Positions 1-52,085 of a stretch of DNA of 64,000 bases are shown piece by piece; the first letter of the stretch is position 1, and every line of letters begins with the position of its first letter. The notes under the pieces are model-generated. The model worked only from the letters and a program-made list of their open reading frames with translations, was not told where the DNA came from and searched no databases. Source of the DNA: Cyprinodon diabolis (Eukaryota > Chordata > Actinopteri > Cyprinodontiformes > Cyprinodontidae); assembly GCA_030533445.1 (NCBI GenBank), contig CM060070.1, forward strand, positions 31,172,001 through 31,236,000. The letters are read 5' to 3'. The position numbers and the translations under genes are program-made.

Positions 1-2490
1 CAGGTGAAACTAAAACCTTTTGACCTGTGGAATTCTGCATAGAGCGTATTGACATATAAAAAAGTTTGTTTTTATCTTAAATGCACAATATTTTTATATT
101 TTTTCACAATTTTTCTGTAATTACTGCTCTAATTGGGTTGCTCTATCAGCTAAAGGCATGTTTTAGAATCTCTATACTCCAGTTAACAATTAATCGATCA
201 CTGAATTAGTTGACGATTATTTCAATAATCGATTAATCATGATTATCCCGTTTAATTGTTTCAGCCCTAACTACAACCACCTGCTTTTTGTCATCAACAT
301 GCTTTTGTCGCAATACTTGCTTGATATTTCATCACTCCATTAAAATGGTAGGGCTAATTTAAACTGGATAACACTGTGCACTAAAAAAACACATTTAAAA
401 TATAATCAACTGTTTTCAATTTGGAGTGAAGTTGGGTCAGGTACTTAATTGTAATGTTAGCTTTAATTTCATAAATAGTTTGAGTAGCATTGTTCCTCAG
501 AACTCCTACTTCTGTCCAAATTTAGATACTTTAGCTGCTGTATGAGGGGAAGCTAAAATACATAAAACTTTGTAAACCAATATGATGCTGCCACCACCGT
601 GCTTAACAGTTAACTATAAAAGCTATTTGGTTCATTTATATTGGTTGCTATAGATTGTAGGTATACCTGAGCTGCTTCCCTGTTTATTGAAAAGCTTTCA
701 GCTCCTTGAAATGCTTCGCCATTCACATTGACAATGGTGTTAAAGCAGCTTCCATTTTTGACTCAGTTAAAGCTACGGTAGTGTTAGTGTTGTTTCAGCC
801 TGTGTAATTTCTTTCATTCTAAAGGGAGACAGTAGAATTGAGTCTTAGAACTGTTATGGTTACTCAAGAAGACGTTATGATTTCATGCACACATCAGAAG
901 TCAGTTAATAATCTAATATTACTTCAACTATCATTCTAAGGTGTGTCTGCACCTTCTATTTGAAGAAATTCTAAACATGTTGTTTCTGTAATTTCCTGTG
1001 TCCCACATCTAGGTCCTCTTTCCAACATTATGATAACATTCTAACATTTCTGATGCTAATCTACCAAGAGGAAGAGTTTCTACAGGAGTCTCTTGGAGCC
1101 AAACTCTGCGACCCTCACGCTGATACCTCCAGATGTGTGACCGATACCAATGAGGTTTTGTCCTTTTTCAAACGCTTTAATCAGACTTCCTGGAAGCAGA
1201 CAGTAGACAAATCCTTTTGCTGTTTTGTTTTTTTTGTAACCGCAAGTGGTTTACATACGCATACACCTCCGGAAGGATAGAGTGACAGATGGGCATTAAA
1301 TTTTAATGTTTTAATTAGTATCTTCAGTCAACAACTAGAAGTGTGTGTGTTTTAACCAGTCGCCCACTGAACAAGGTGTCTGTGGGAGTTAGACGGCAGA
1401 GTGTTCCTGGCATGCAGCACTCTGCAGCTCTCTGAGGAGCATTATGGGATTGTTGGTTGATCTGCCAGCGGGACCAAAGAGAGCAGCAGCCGTCCATCTG
1501 GCGATGTCTATTCTGAGGGAGGGGCGTTCATGGAAGATGAGAAAGAAACTTTGCTGGCAAATGAGCACAAAATGCTCCTAGAAGCTGAACTATTTTTTTT
1601 TTTTTTTTAGGAAAAAAAAGCAGATGAGAAAATATTGCATCTTCCCATGATATTTCACTTTTTTAATTTAAGGAGAATTAGCTTTCTAGCTTTATAGGTT
1701 TATGGTATACAGAACATCAGCATCATCATTGTCTCTGTTTTTTTTTGCACTGATGAAATCAAACAGATCTGAGACTTGCTTGCAATAAAGCAGCCTGGTA
1801 AGGAATTTGTTTACTATTCCTTTCGATCCAATTTCTAATGCTGAAATATTTGGATTGGGTCATAAGAATATCAGAACCTTTAGATCATAAGTTACTGAAT
1901 AGTAATACATTAGTTCACAAACTGTTAAGTAGTCGCTGGTTTAAGAACCTTAGTTCTGGTTTAAAACATAAAAAAAACTATTTGAAGGCTGTAAACTAAC
2001 TAAACTAAAAATAACCCCATTGTTAAATATTTGAATAAATACATGAAACATCTTAGCCCATGTTATTGTTTAGCCCATTTTATCACTAATTTAATGGTTA
2101 AAAAAGATAGGAGCTGTCTATTTGGGCTGCATTCAGAAGTGAGGAAGTTATGCCAACATGTAAATATATCTTAATTTATGAAATGTACATAAAACAACAA
2201 GTTAAACTGGTCCTCATTAGGGTTATTACTGGATTCGGGAATATGGAAATGAGTGTGGCGTACTTTCATAACATGTTTTAGACTGTGCATGTGAGTTTGT
2301 TAGTTTGGACATGCAGTCTAGTGGTGCAAATCAAGGGTGATAGTATTGCTCTGTTCTAGAATAAAATCAGTACAGTTAGTTTTGCACAAAAAATAAACTT
2401 CAAACTACCTCAACGGGCGTGTATCCCTTTAGTCAGGCAGATCCCCTTCAAACAAATGTCTTACCCCCTAAAATGCAACCTGCCAAAATA
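1..2490. other. unc13a intron, left part: no gene seen
   Basis: AT-rich intronic sequence. Apart from the degenerate repeat near 160-280 and a TGATGCTGCCACCACCGTGC phrase at 581 (old repeat), nothing is recognised. Reverse-strand search for the unc13a C2C domain here was negative. A moderately GC-rich stretch at 1,380-1,560 has no coding signal I can support. Confidence 0.6.
160..280. repeat. degenerate ATCGATTAAT-type repeat
   Basis: The phrase AATCGATCACTGAATTAGTT, followed by ATAATCGATTAATCATGATT and TTTCAGCCCTAAC, resembles terminal sequences of a common fish DNA-transposon family. It is too diverged to bound. Confidence 0.4.
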
Positions 2491-2599
2491 ACTGGACATC
2501 TTACTGAGGTTCTACTGCGCACCGCATCGGGCAGGCTGTGATCTTCTCCTGTCTGTCTGCAATCAGCATAGAGCTCAAACTCCTCCCTCGCTCCCTCTA

Positions 2600-5253
2600 C
2601 TAACCAACCAATCAGTGATCTGGAAACTGGAGAGAAAATATCGCTCCACAGGCCTGCGGGAGACCTTCCTAGTCTGGAAAAATGGTTCACTGCTGTATAA
2701 GAGGACCCTTTGTAAAGCAAGAGCAGCATACTTCTCCTCATTAATAGAGGAGAATAAGAATAATCCTAGATTTCTTTTTAATACAGTTGCCAAACTCACC
2801 CAGAGCCATAGCTCTGTTGAACCGTCCATTCCACCTGTTCTTAGCAGCGATGATTTTATAGGATTCTTTATAAATAAGATTGATCTTATTAAAAATAAGA
2901 TCATAAGCACTCCTCTATCCGCGATTGTACCTGAGGTAGTCATGGAATCTGAACCGGGTTTAGACTGCTTTGATCCAGTTGAACTTTCTGAATTAGCAAA
3001 ATTATTGTCTTCATCTAAGCCTTCAACTTGTATGTTAGATCCAGTTCCAACCAGGTTATTTAAGGAGGTATTCCCTTTGATCTCCTCCTCCATTTTAGAT
3101 GTGATTAATCTATGTCTGTTACAGGGATATGTACCTAAAGCTTTTAAGGTTGCTGTAATTAAACCTCTGCTTAAGAAACCGTCTCTTGGCCCAGATGACT
3201 TGGTCAATTATAGACCTATATCCAATCTTCCTTTCTTATCCAAAATTCTTGAGAAAGTAGTTGCCAAACAAGTTTGCGATCACTTACACCATAATGAACT
3301 TTTTGAAGAGTTTCAGTCTGGCTTTAGAGCTCATCATAGCACTGAAACAGCTCTGGTGAAAGTCACTAACGATATTCTCATGGCCTCAGATAATGGACTT
3401 GTATCTGTGCTCGTCCTGTTGGATCTCAGTGCTGCATTTGATACAGTTGACCATGATATTCTTTTAGAAAGACTTGAATATTTTGTTGGAATTAAAGGAA
3501 CAGCACTAGACTGGTTTAAATCTTATCTATCTGATCGAATTCAGTTTGTTTATGTTAATGATAGATCTTCAACACGCTCAAAGGTTACCTGTGGAGTACC
3601 ACAGGGATCAGTGCTAGGACCAATTCTCTTTACTTTATACATGCTCCCAATTGGTAGAGTTATTAGACAGCATGGGATTAATTTTCACTGTTATGCTGAT
3701 GATACCCAGCTATATCTGTCTATAAATCCAGATGAAGCTAACCCATTACATAGATTACAGGCATGTCTTGAAGACATAAAAACCTGGATGACTCTTAACT
3801 TTCTGCTTCTGAATGCAGACAAAACAGAAGTTATAGTCTTTGGACCAGAGTCTCTGAAAAAGAAGCTGATTAGCCAGTCACTTCATTTGGATGGAATTAA
3901 ACTGATTTCAGATAATAAAGTAAAAAATCTTGGTGTTGTTTTTGATCAGGACCTGTCATTTAAATCCCATATCGAAGAGGTTTCTAGAATTTCCTTCTTT
4001 CATCTGAGGAACATTGCAAAAATTAGAAATCACCTGTCCAGGTGTGATGCTGAGAAACTAGTTCATGCATTTGTTACTTCAAGGCTGGACTATTGTAATT
4101 CTTTACTATCAGGAAGTCCACAAACTGTAGTTAAAAGACTTCAGCTGATCCAAAATGCTGCAGCCAGAGTTCTGATGAAAATTAAAAAGAGAGATCATAT
4201 CTCTCCTATCCTGGCTTCTCTTCATTGGCTTCCTGTTAAATCAAGAATAGAATTTAAAATCCTCCTTCTCACATATAAAGCCTTAAATGGCCAAGCTCCA
4301 TCTTATATCAGAGATCTGATTGTTCCTTATGTTCCTAACAGAGCACTTCGCTCTCAATCTGCAGGTTTACTAGTGGTTCCTAGAATTTCTAAAAGTAGAA
4401 TGGGAGGCAGATCTTTTAGTTATCAGGCTCCTCTCCTGTGGAAACAACTACCAGTTTTAGTCCGTGAGGCAGACACCCTGTCTACTTTTAAGGCTAGACT
4501 TAAAACTTTCCTTTTTGATAAAGCTTATAGTTATGGTGGCTCAGGTTATCCTGGGCTATCTCTATAGTTATGCTGCTATAGGCTTAGACTTTTGGAGGAC
4601 ATAGGGACCCCCATTTCATCATTCTGCTTCATTCTCTCTCTGTTCTCCTATTCTGCAGAATCTGTTAGTTCAATCTCTAACCTTCTGCTCTCTCTGCTTT
4701 TCCTCAGAGTAGCTTTGCCTCATCTGTTCCTGTTTGGCTGTGACGTCATCCTGGAAAGAAATATCAGCTGTGCTGCTTCCATTAACACCCTTGTTTATAG
4801 ATGTTGGAGATCGGCCTGTTTTCCAGTGTGGTCCTGTTTCTCTGACCGTGACTGAGTGGATGTGCTCTCTTCGTCCTCTGGCATGGGAGCTGCCTTGGAG
4901 CTCGTCTGCCTGGCTGTGTGTTTCCTGGACAGGGCCGCCTTTTACAGCTGCTTTTTGTATCTCTGCTTCTGTCTCCTTGAACCCCAGTCGGCCTCGGCAG
5001 ATGGCCGCTCACACTGAGCCTGGTTCTGCTGGAGGTTTCTTCCTGTTAAAAGGGAGTTTTTCCTCTCCACTGTCGCTACAAGCATGCTTAGTGTGAGGGA
5101 TTGTATTTGAGTCAATGAGTCAATGCAATCAACTGGTTTTCCTTAGATAGAAAACTTTGTATCAATTTGACTGTATGATCTGGTTGAACTGTAAAGTGCC
5201 TTGAGATGACATGTGTTGTGAATTATAATATATATATAAATAAAATGAATTGA
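2600..5253 (+). mobile_element. 5'-truncated L2-clade LINE
   Basis: A reverse-transcriptase frame (2615-4567) is followed by about 690 bp of 3' UTR. The UTR has the familiar fish L2/Maui tail: TTCTTCCTGTTAAAAGGGAG near 5038, AAAGTGCCTTGAGATGACAT near 5194, and a terminal TAAATAAAATGAATTGA. The endonuclease domain is absent, so the copy is 5' truncated; the exact left border is unclear. It lies in the unc13a intron at the left edge, antisense to the gene. Confidence 0.88.
2615..4567 (+). CDS. L2-type reverse transcriptase, 650 codons, 5' incomplete
   Basis: Non-LTR reverse transcriptase motifs appear in order: [31 protein letters not shown] (motif A Asp), [17 protein letters not shown] (motif B) and [12 protein letters not shown] (catalytic YADD). 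The C-terminal block [32 protein letters not shown] and [10 protein letters not shown] is typical of the L2 clade. The frame stays open upstream to 2492, but no endonuclease is seen. No internal stop is present over 650 codons, so the copy is fairly young although it cannot mobilise itself. Confidence 0.92.
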   Translation: MIWKLERKYRSTGLRETFLVWKNGSLLYKRTLCKARAAYFSSLIEENKNNPRFLFNTVAKLTQSHSSVEPSIPPVLSSDDFIGFFINKIDLIKNKIISTPLSAIVPEVVMESEPGLDCFDPVELSELAKLLSSSKPSTCMLDPVPTRLFKEVFPLISSSILDVINLCLLQGYVPKAFKVAVIKPLLKKPSLGPDDLVNYRPISNLPFLSKILEKVVAKQVCDHLHHNELFEEFQSGFRAHHSTETALVKVTNDILMASDNGLVSVLVLLDLSAAFDTVDHDILLERLEYFVGIKGTALDWFKSYLSDRIQFVYVNDRSSTRSKVTCGVPQGSVLGPILFTLYMLPIGRVIRQHGINFHCYADDTQLYLSINPDEANPLHRLQACLEDIKTWMTLNFLLLNADKTEVIVFGPESLKKKLISQSLHLDGIKLISDNKVKNLGVVFDQDLSFKSHIEEVSRISFFHLRNIAKIRNHLSRCDAEKLVHAFVTSRLDYCNSLLSGSPQTVVKRLQLIQNAAARVLMKIKKRDHISPILASLHWLPVKSRIEFKILLLTYKALNGQAPSYIRDLIVPYVPNRALRSQSAGLLVVPRISKSRMGGRSFSYQAPLLWKQLPVLVREADTLSTFKARLKTFLFDKAYSYGGSGYPGLSL

Positions 5254-7394
5254 TCAATTTCTAAAGGAGCCAACAAATAGTCTGACTATCTAGCAAACTG
5301 AGAGATAAAGCCGAATTGGTGAACCTTAAAGAAACAGAAAAGCTCCAAGTAATTCATTATTGGGATTTATGCTGCGAGACACGATATAAATAGTTCACTT
5401 TATAAAATATGCATAAATATAGCATCTATTTTTAAAATACATTTACAAATATGAGCCTGTTAGTAGAAGTGGCTCTCAATCACATCAGCACAGAGAGAGG
5501 TGAGTGACCGGTGCATAGGTCATAACACCGTTTTTAATGCTGTTTTAGTGAATAATACCAGAAATGTTTACTAAGCTTTTCCCATTTTGCACTCTTGGGA
5601 TTTACAGCTCTGTTTATTTTCTCCTTGGTGATTTCAAAAAATGTCGAGGAGTCAACTGGTTGCTGATCATGTTAAAACTTTTCTCAAATTAGTTTAAGAC
5701 ACATAATGACAATCCAGTAAGATAAATGTTGTGTTAGCTGTTCAATCATGGATGAAGGATATCCTAATTTTTCTTCCTGTTATGTATTATTATTTTCTGT
5801 ATGAGGGAGGGATTGCTGCTTTGTCGTGGTCAGATGGCCCTGTGCCTAAAAGGTGTAAGGAACTGTACTTGCAGGACTTTTGCTTCAGGTGGGACACCCA
5901 GACTTGGCAGGTCTGGGTAGAGGCAATCAATTTTTGTAGAGCTGAACACAGTTTATTTCATTTTATTTTAGTTCTATGCAATTTATTCATTGAGAAATGT
6001 GAATAGTTAGTGTAACAACTGGAAAAACCATGAATAAAAAGAAGCAGAAAGGAGTAGAAACGTATATATGCCCCCAATTTGTATGAAAAATGTGTTATTC
6101 AGATTAGAAAACTATTACTGACATAATTCAAATACACAAAAATACCTTAAAAACATAAAATTGCTTATTCAATGACCAACATCACCTTATCACAATGGTT
6201 TTCAAAATATTGAATTAACTATTTTTTTTTTTTATCTCAATGTCAATATTTTTCCATAAACTGAAACCTATAATTGAAACGCTTCTATCCAACATTGTTG
6301 TTCTGAATCTATTCTATTTTTTAGCTGTTAGCTCTGCCTCCAGTCCCATGGAGAAAACATAAGTGAACAATAACAACTTCTATGCTGGAGATTAATGAGT
6401 ACAGATAAAGATATCTCCTTCACAAAAATTCTACCGTCTGACATTAAAAAAGTTAAACTTAAAAAAAAAAAGTCTTTGTCCTGTTAATCTGGTATAAAAC
6501 AAACCCCCCTTTTTAAAAACAGGACCTCCTTTCCCCAACCCCACCTGGATGAACTCCAGTAACTGGTTTAACCATGAATTATTTCTCTACCACAAAATAC
6601 TTCAGAAGATTGTCTGGAACTCAGATTTCTCCTATTGGGATTAAGCAGGAGGATAATAATCTGAAGTAAACCAGAAAACCTATCTCTAAGGGGTTTGCAA
6701 TGGCATTATCAAAAGATCCGATTGTGAAGCTGTGGCATGATCTTAAACGACCTGTTGAAACTGAAAAAAAAAAAATGAAATGATTCTGAACTTAATCAAA
6801 AAGGGAGGATTACACATTAATATAGAAAATTAGTTACCAAATTAATGTCAGTTATTAGCTCCAAAGGTGGATTTAGGGAGGGATCCGATCTATTAAGAGT
6901 TTATTATCTTAATAAATGTAATCATGATTTGAAATGATTGGCAGAAGATCAGATCGCTCTGTCCAAAGATTAGCTTGAGGAACTCTTCTATAAACCATTG
7001 AGAAAGTAAATCTTTACAAAATATTAAGGTAAACAATATTTTGCTGAACAGTCTAATTAACTGATATTGGTCCGAAGGTTATCTATGTGAGATCAGACCT
7101 CATATAAAGCTCTTAAATGAATATGTTTGATATTAGGAGATTGGACACATTTGGAGATAATTTGTGTAAAGAATTACATTTCAAATTCTGTGTCTGTCTT
7201 TCACGGTCTTTAACATTTTTGTTTGGACTATATTACTTATTTAAATTTGAGCAATTATTTCATTTTTTATGATAACACAACATATCAATAAAAATAGGCT
7301 TCTCTACTCATTTTAACATTAGGTTGATCTGTTTTTAAGTCCAAGAAGTCTTTAATCGTGTCCCTCAATCATTTTCACTGAATTTTCCTTTAAT

Positions 7395-7600
7395 GCCCAA
7401 AAGCAGAAAGTCATAGGTTTGAATCCCAGTCTGAAACTTTCTGTATTGAGCTTCCATGTTCTCAGTGTTGATGTGTGGGTCTCCCTGGGTACTCCGGCTT
7501 CCTCCTCCAGTCTAAAACCATAACAGGTTAATTCATCTTTTTTAAACTGTCCTGAGGTATGATCTGTATTAATAGTACCAAGATTGTCTGTAATGACCAA
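7395..7600 (+). repeat. fragment of the same tRNA-type SINE family
   Basis: It contains GGTTTGAATCCCAGTCTGAA (B-box-like), then GGGTACTCCGGCTTCCTCCT, CAGTCTAAAACCATAACAGG and a diverged AATTGTCCTGAGG-like end. These are the body phrases of the SINE also seen at 15.6 kb. The repeat is truncated and diverged. Confidence 0.55.
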
Positions 7601-8334
7601 TGACCACTACAGATAGGCACCCAAACACCACAACACTGCAATGCTATGTGGCTGTCCAGAATAAATCGATTGTTTTTCTTCTCCTTAATGTTTTTTTCTA
7701 AAGAAAATGTCATATCTTGTGGTGTTTCAGGAGTTTTTTTGCTGGAGTGCTGACCACTTCACACTCAGCTGGGTAACCTAGAGCCTAGAGTTGTACAGCA
7801 TCTGATGATCGCTATAGCTTTAAACAGGATAACAAAATGCTCACAAAAGGCATCCAGCTTCATCAATCCTCTGTGAAAATAGTGAATGCAGAAGAGTTGC
7901 AGCTTTTCATGCTGATTCAATCTGACAGAATTTAAATCTCCTGACCTGAGGGATAATTTTTATGGGCTCAGTCTGCGGCATGCAGATGGATGGAGGGTCC
8001 TTTGTGTGGTAGATCGTGATGCATCTGAGAGCTGTATGGGTTTTTCTTTGTATTTGTTTATGTTTGATGATGGAGCAGTAAAGGGCAGAAAGCCCTCCTA
8101 GACAAAATGAGCAAGCAGGCTTCATCTTCTTATCAGGAGCCCTATCTCTCCTCATCTGCAGTTGTTTTCTTTTCCAACATAAAGAGAGGGGAAGCTCTGC
8201 AGAATAAAGGGGATTTCTTTTTATGGTTCTCATCACTGACAAATAATACTTTGTACCTCTACGTCTAAAGGAAACTGATAGTCACATTGCTCAATCACTC
8301 ACTTTCCAGTGCACACAAACGCATTCATTTTATA

Positions 8335-8880
8335 TAGCCTAACCCAGACCCTTACCCTTACCCTAACCCTAACTATTACCAAGATGTACCTAATCCTAAC
8401 CTAAACTGAATTCACACCTTAGTCCTAAACCTAACCCCAACTCAAAGAAAAGAACTTTACCATATAGGGACCAGTTGAATGTCCCTATATGTACCTGCAA
8501 GTCCTTGCCTGTAGGATATTTTTCAAAATACTTCCCTGACATTGTAGGTAAAACAAGACCACACACACACACACTCATTCTGCCATCGTAGTGAAGACCA
8601 TGTGTTGACTCCCATTGACTTTCTTTGATTTTTAGTCATTTACAACCCTTTCTATGCCCTAACCCTAAAACTAACCATTACGAATGCATACCTCACCCTA
8701 ACCCTAACCCAATTGAGACCTTAGCCCTAAACCTATCCAACAGCAAAATAGCATGTACGTAGTGGCAAAATATCCTCACTTTGCAACAACTGGTCCTAAA
8801 TTGGACTGTGAAATTGAAAAAATGGTCCAAACTCTGAGGGCTAGACAGGTACACCCACACACACGCACACTCACCCCTTC
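8335..8880. repeat. two diverged copies of a telomere-like (CCCTAA) interspersed repeat
   Basis: Blocks of CCCTAA/CCTAAC occur at 8355-8373, 8657-8667 and 8696-8710. Each is followed by a similar phrase (CACCTTAGTCCTAAACCTAA versus GACCTTAGCCCTAAACCTAT), so two diverged tandem copies are present. Short CA runs follow each. This is an interspersed repeat carrying telomere-like motifs, not a true telomere. Confidence 0.6.
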
Positions 8881-9853
8881 ACACATAGAGACTCCAGCCC
8901 TCTGGCTTTTCTCGATGACTTCATGCTAGGTCAGAATTGCCCCACACTTGAATGCATTTCCATCATGTTTTCCCTGATGTCCGCCCATCATGCTTCAGTG
9001 TCTGCTCATACATACTGTCAGTGGCGTATGTATTTACTGCAGTACCCACAGACATCAGTGTTCATGTTTCATGCATGAATGCATAACATTTTTACTTGTG
9101 TGGCGGGCGAAGGAAGTGTGTTTTCAGTTTGTGCATTGCATTTCTCTGTTAGGATGAGTTTGAGCAGGCGGAGTTGGAGCAGGCAGGAGTTAAAAAGGCT
9201 TCTGGATGCAAATGAGGGGTTTGGGGGGGATTGGATGTGGAAGGAGTTGGGCTTTGGTCTTGAGACCCCCTTACAGTCTCAGATGTCTCAGGGCCTGAGC
9301 CTGAGAGCCACATACCCTTTTCTGGGTAAACATCCTCACTAGTGGTGAATCTCACCCCCTTCCCGCCGAACACTGGCCCACAGACGGGGCAGGAGGAGGA
9401 GAAAGGAGAGAAACGCAGAAATAAGAGGTTTTCAGGGATTCAAGTTCAGAAGAGTTATAACAACAGACCAAAATGTTTTAGCAATTTTATGACAAAGAAA
9501 AGTCAAACTGTGGTATTTTGCTTAATGATAGTTTGTTTTCTTTTTTATGTAGCATTGTGCAGACCTTTTGTCAAAGCTTAGACGATTAAAGACATTTCTG
9601 TAAAATATTCCTTAGCGTGCCCAAAGTGCTGCACGACATTTCGCTGAGTTAATGCTAATTGTTTTAACTAGTACCCCTAAGACCAGTCCTGAGGGACAGC
9701 ACGACAGCTTCCACACTGACAAGGGCAGCAGGGCAGGACTGAGCACCAAAATGGGGAGAGATTAGAGGCGGTTTAACTATATCAAATCAGAGTAGTTTTA
9801 GTTTTGCCTGTGGTTTGGTAACCAAAGAGCTCAGAATAGCCAATCTCTGTTAT

Positions 9854-10244
9854 TCCGTAAAAATTCAAAAAATATCCACTGGACTTGGTTTTCAAGATTT
9901 GAAGACGTTTCGCCACCTCTCCAGGAAGCTTTCTCAATTCAAATGTCTGGATCCGCAGTGAGTTTGAGTCTTATATGGACAAGGCCTTGTATTGCTTGGA
10001 AACATGCAAATGGTAACCGATGAATGGGTCGTTTGGTTCCATCATTAGCCTGTAATATCTGAACCTGTCTATGATTCTAGGGGTCGGTCGTTAAAGGGGG
10101 GATTGCCATTAAGGGGGGATTGTCTCCTGTAATACCTGAAACCTGTCTATGATTGTTGTTCAAATCTTGAAAACCAAGTCCAGTGGATATTTTTTGAATT
10201 TTTACGGAATGACTATGACCTGGATGACTGAGAACCTTCATCAA
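9854..10244. mobile_element. foldback element with 13-bp direct repeats
   Basis: A perfect 52-bp inverted repeat joins 9852-9903 and 10159-10210 (arm begins ATTCCGTAAAAATTCAAAAA). The word CAATCTCTGTTAT occurs at 9841-9853 and again at 10245-10257, as a target duplication would. The right side extends 34 bp beyond the arm (CTGGATGACTGAGAACCTTC), a phrase frequent in fish retroelements. The long duplication suggests a retrotransposed, internally inverted copy rather than a DNA transposon. Confidence 0.65.
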
Positions 10245-10429
10245 CAATCTCTGTTATCTTTATATACACAGGATGCACAACATGTTTAACTGGGAGACAC
10301 TCAATGACAGCAGACATTTAAGAATAGGGGCTAATTGAAAGAACCCTGAATTCATATCTTAAAATTACTCACATCAGAGTCACAAACTTTAAGGTATTGT
10401 TTTGGAGGTTGTGCATCCTTTAACCTAAG

Positions 10430-10735
10430 CATAGTTTTGAAATATCTTTTTACAACTAAAAATCTGAAAAGATTCACAGATGGATTCTTCTCTTAATTGA
10501 GCCAAACTGTAGCTCTTGCTGTAAGTTTGGGGTTGCAGTCTTGAACAGCTGCTCATTAGAGTTCCTTAAACCATTTCCCTCTATTTGCTACATCTCTGTT
10601 TCAATAAACTGATTTCCCTGTCCCTGCTTAACCAAAGCATTCCCACAGCATAATGCCGCCATCTACATGTTTCACCATGGGAACAATGTTTTTAGGGTTA
10701 TGTACAGTGTTAGCTTCTGCCACCCAATTTTTGTT
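10430..10735. repeat. degenerate copy of the same repeat family
   Basis: The segment CCACAGCATAATGCCGCCAT with CATGTTTCACCATGGGAACA is a diverged form of the phrases at 51.7 kb. It sits directly downstream of the last unc13a exon in the window. Confidence 0.45.
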
Positions 10736-10911
10736 AAATGGGCCAAACACTTAGATTTTGCCATCTTCTGATTTCAGCACTGTCTTCCGAAGACAGTTCT
10801 GACTCTCTGGATACTCCCATAAAGACCATGATCTTGTCATGTATGAGACGGGACACAATCATGTTAAAGGGGAATAAATGCTGCTGGCAGACAACGAACA
10901 TCCACCAATTA

Positions 10912-51173
<40,262 letters not shown>

Positions 51174-51284
51174 CTGTGAACGAAATGATAAAAAAGCAAA
51201 AAACAGAACATAGCATTAGTCTGTTTTATCATATTATCTTAAAGGAGCTTCATACCAAATATAAGAGAATTTTGTATGAAAAAT

Positions 51285-52085
51285 GCTTTAAAAATGACCC
51301 ATATTTTGTCGCTTTGTAACAACAAACAAACAATATACTTCATCAGGAGTTTTTGTGACAGATTAAGACCAAGTGGTACAAACTTTTGAAGTGGAAAAAA
51401 TTGGCACACAGATTTCAAAATTTAAACAATGCATGCATTTCATCCCTTACGTTAATACTGTAGAATCATCTTTCACAGCAAATAAAGCTGATAATCTATT
51501 GGTGTATGTTTCCACCAGCTTTGCAGTTTTTGCCAAGTATTAAAAAAAAAACTAGCTCAAGCCTTGACTGATCCGATGGATATTCTCTGTAACAATGATC
51601 CAGGGATTTTATTTATTTTTCCTTTACAGCAGCTTACTGGTACTGTATATAGCTGCCTCCCCCATTTCTACCAAGACTGACCAGCTGCCTCAGCATGATG
51701 CTGCCACAACCATGCTTCACTGTGGTAATCATGGGGGACTGTTCCGCTGAAAGTCTGTTTGGCCACCACGTTATATTAAGCGAACAGCATTTCTGGTTTG
51801 TGTTGTATTTCTGTTCGAATCATTTCGTTTTGGTTGATGATTTGAATGGTGCTACGTGGGATCTTTAAAGCTTGGATTCTGTTCTATCCATGATCAGACA
51901 GCTGTGTTCTCTGGTTTAACATGATGCTTTTTGTTGTTTAACAAGCATAAGGACTTTACAGAACAGCTGCCTTTACAGTGAAATCAAATAACCTTCAGGT
52001 GACACACTGGTTGCACTGGACTTTATCCAGGAGTATAGAAGTAAAGAGGGTTGAATATTAGTCTACACTACATTTTCAATAACTG
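51285..52085 (+). repeat. old Tc1-associated interspersed repeat
   Basis: The phrases GTCGCTTTGTAACAACAAAC, CAGCATGATGCTGCCACAAC, CCATGCTTCACTGTGG and TTTATCCAGGAGTATAGAAG match a very common degenerate fish repeat family of probable Tc1-related origin. It lies in the long first unc13a intron. No coding potential is left. Confidence 0.5.

Larger units (their letters stand above)
5254..9840. other. unc13a intron with old repeats only
   Basis: It holds the SINE fragment at 7.4 kb and the telomere-like repeats at 8.3-8.9 kb. The rest is AT-rich sequence with no splice-bounded conserved frame. Short open frames (for example near 5.7 and 9.1 kb) show no family resemblance. Confidence 0.55.

Noticed and set aside
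2575..3207. Minus-strand 210-codon frame in the L2 element
   Set aside because: Antisense to the reverse transcriptase; no recognisable domain.
8335..8880. True telomere or chromosome end
   Set aside because: The CCCTAA blocks are short, diverged and embedded in unique DNA with genes on the right and a LINE on the left.
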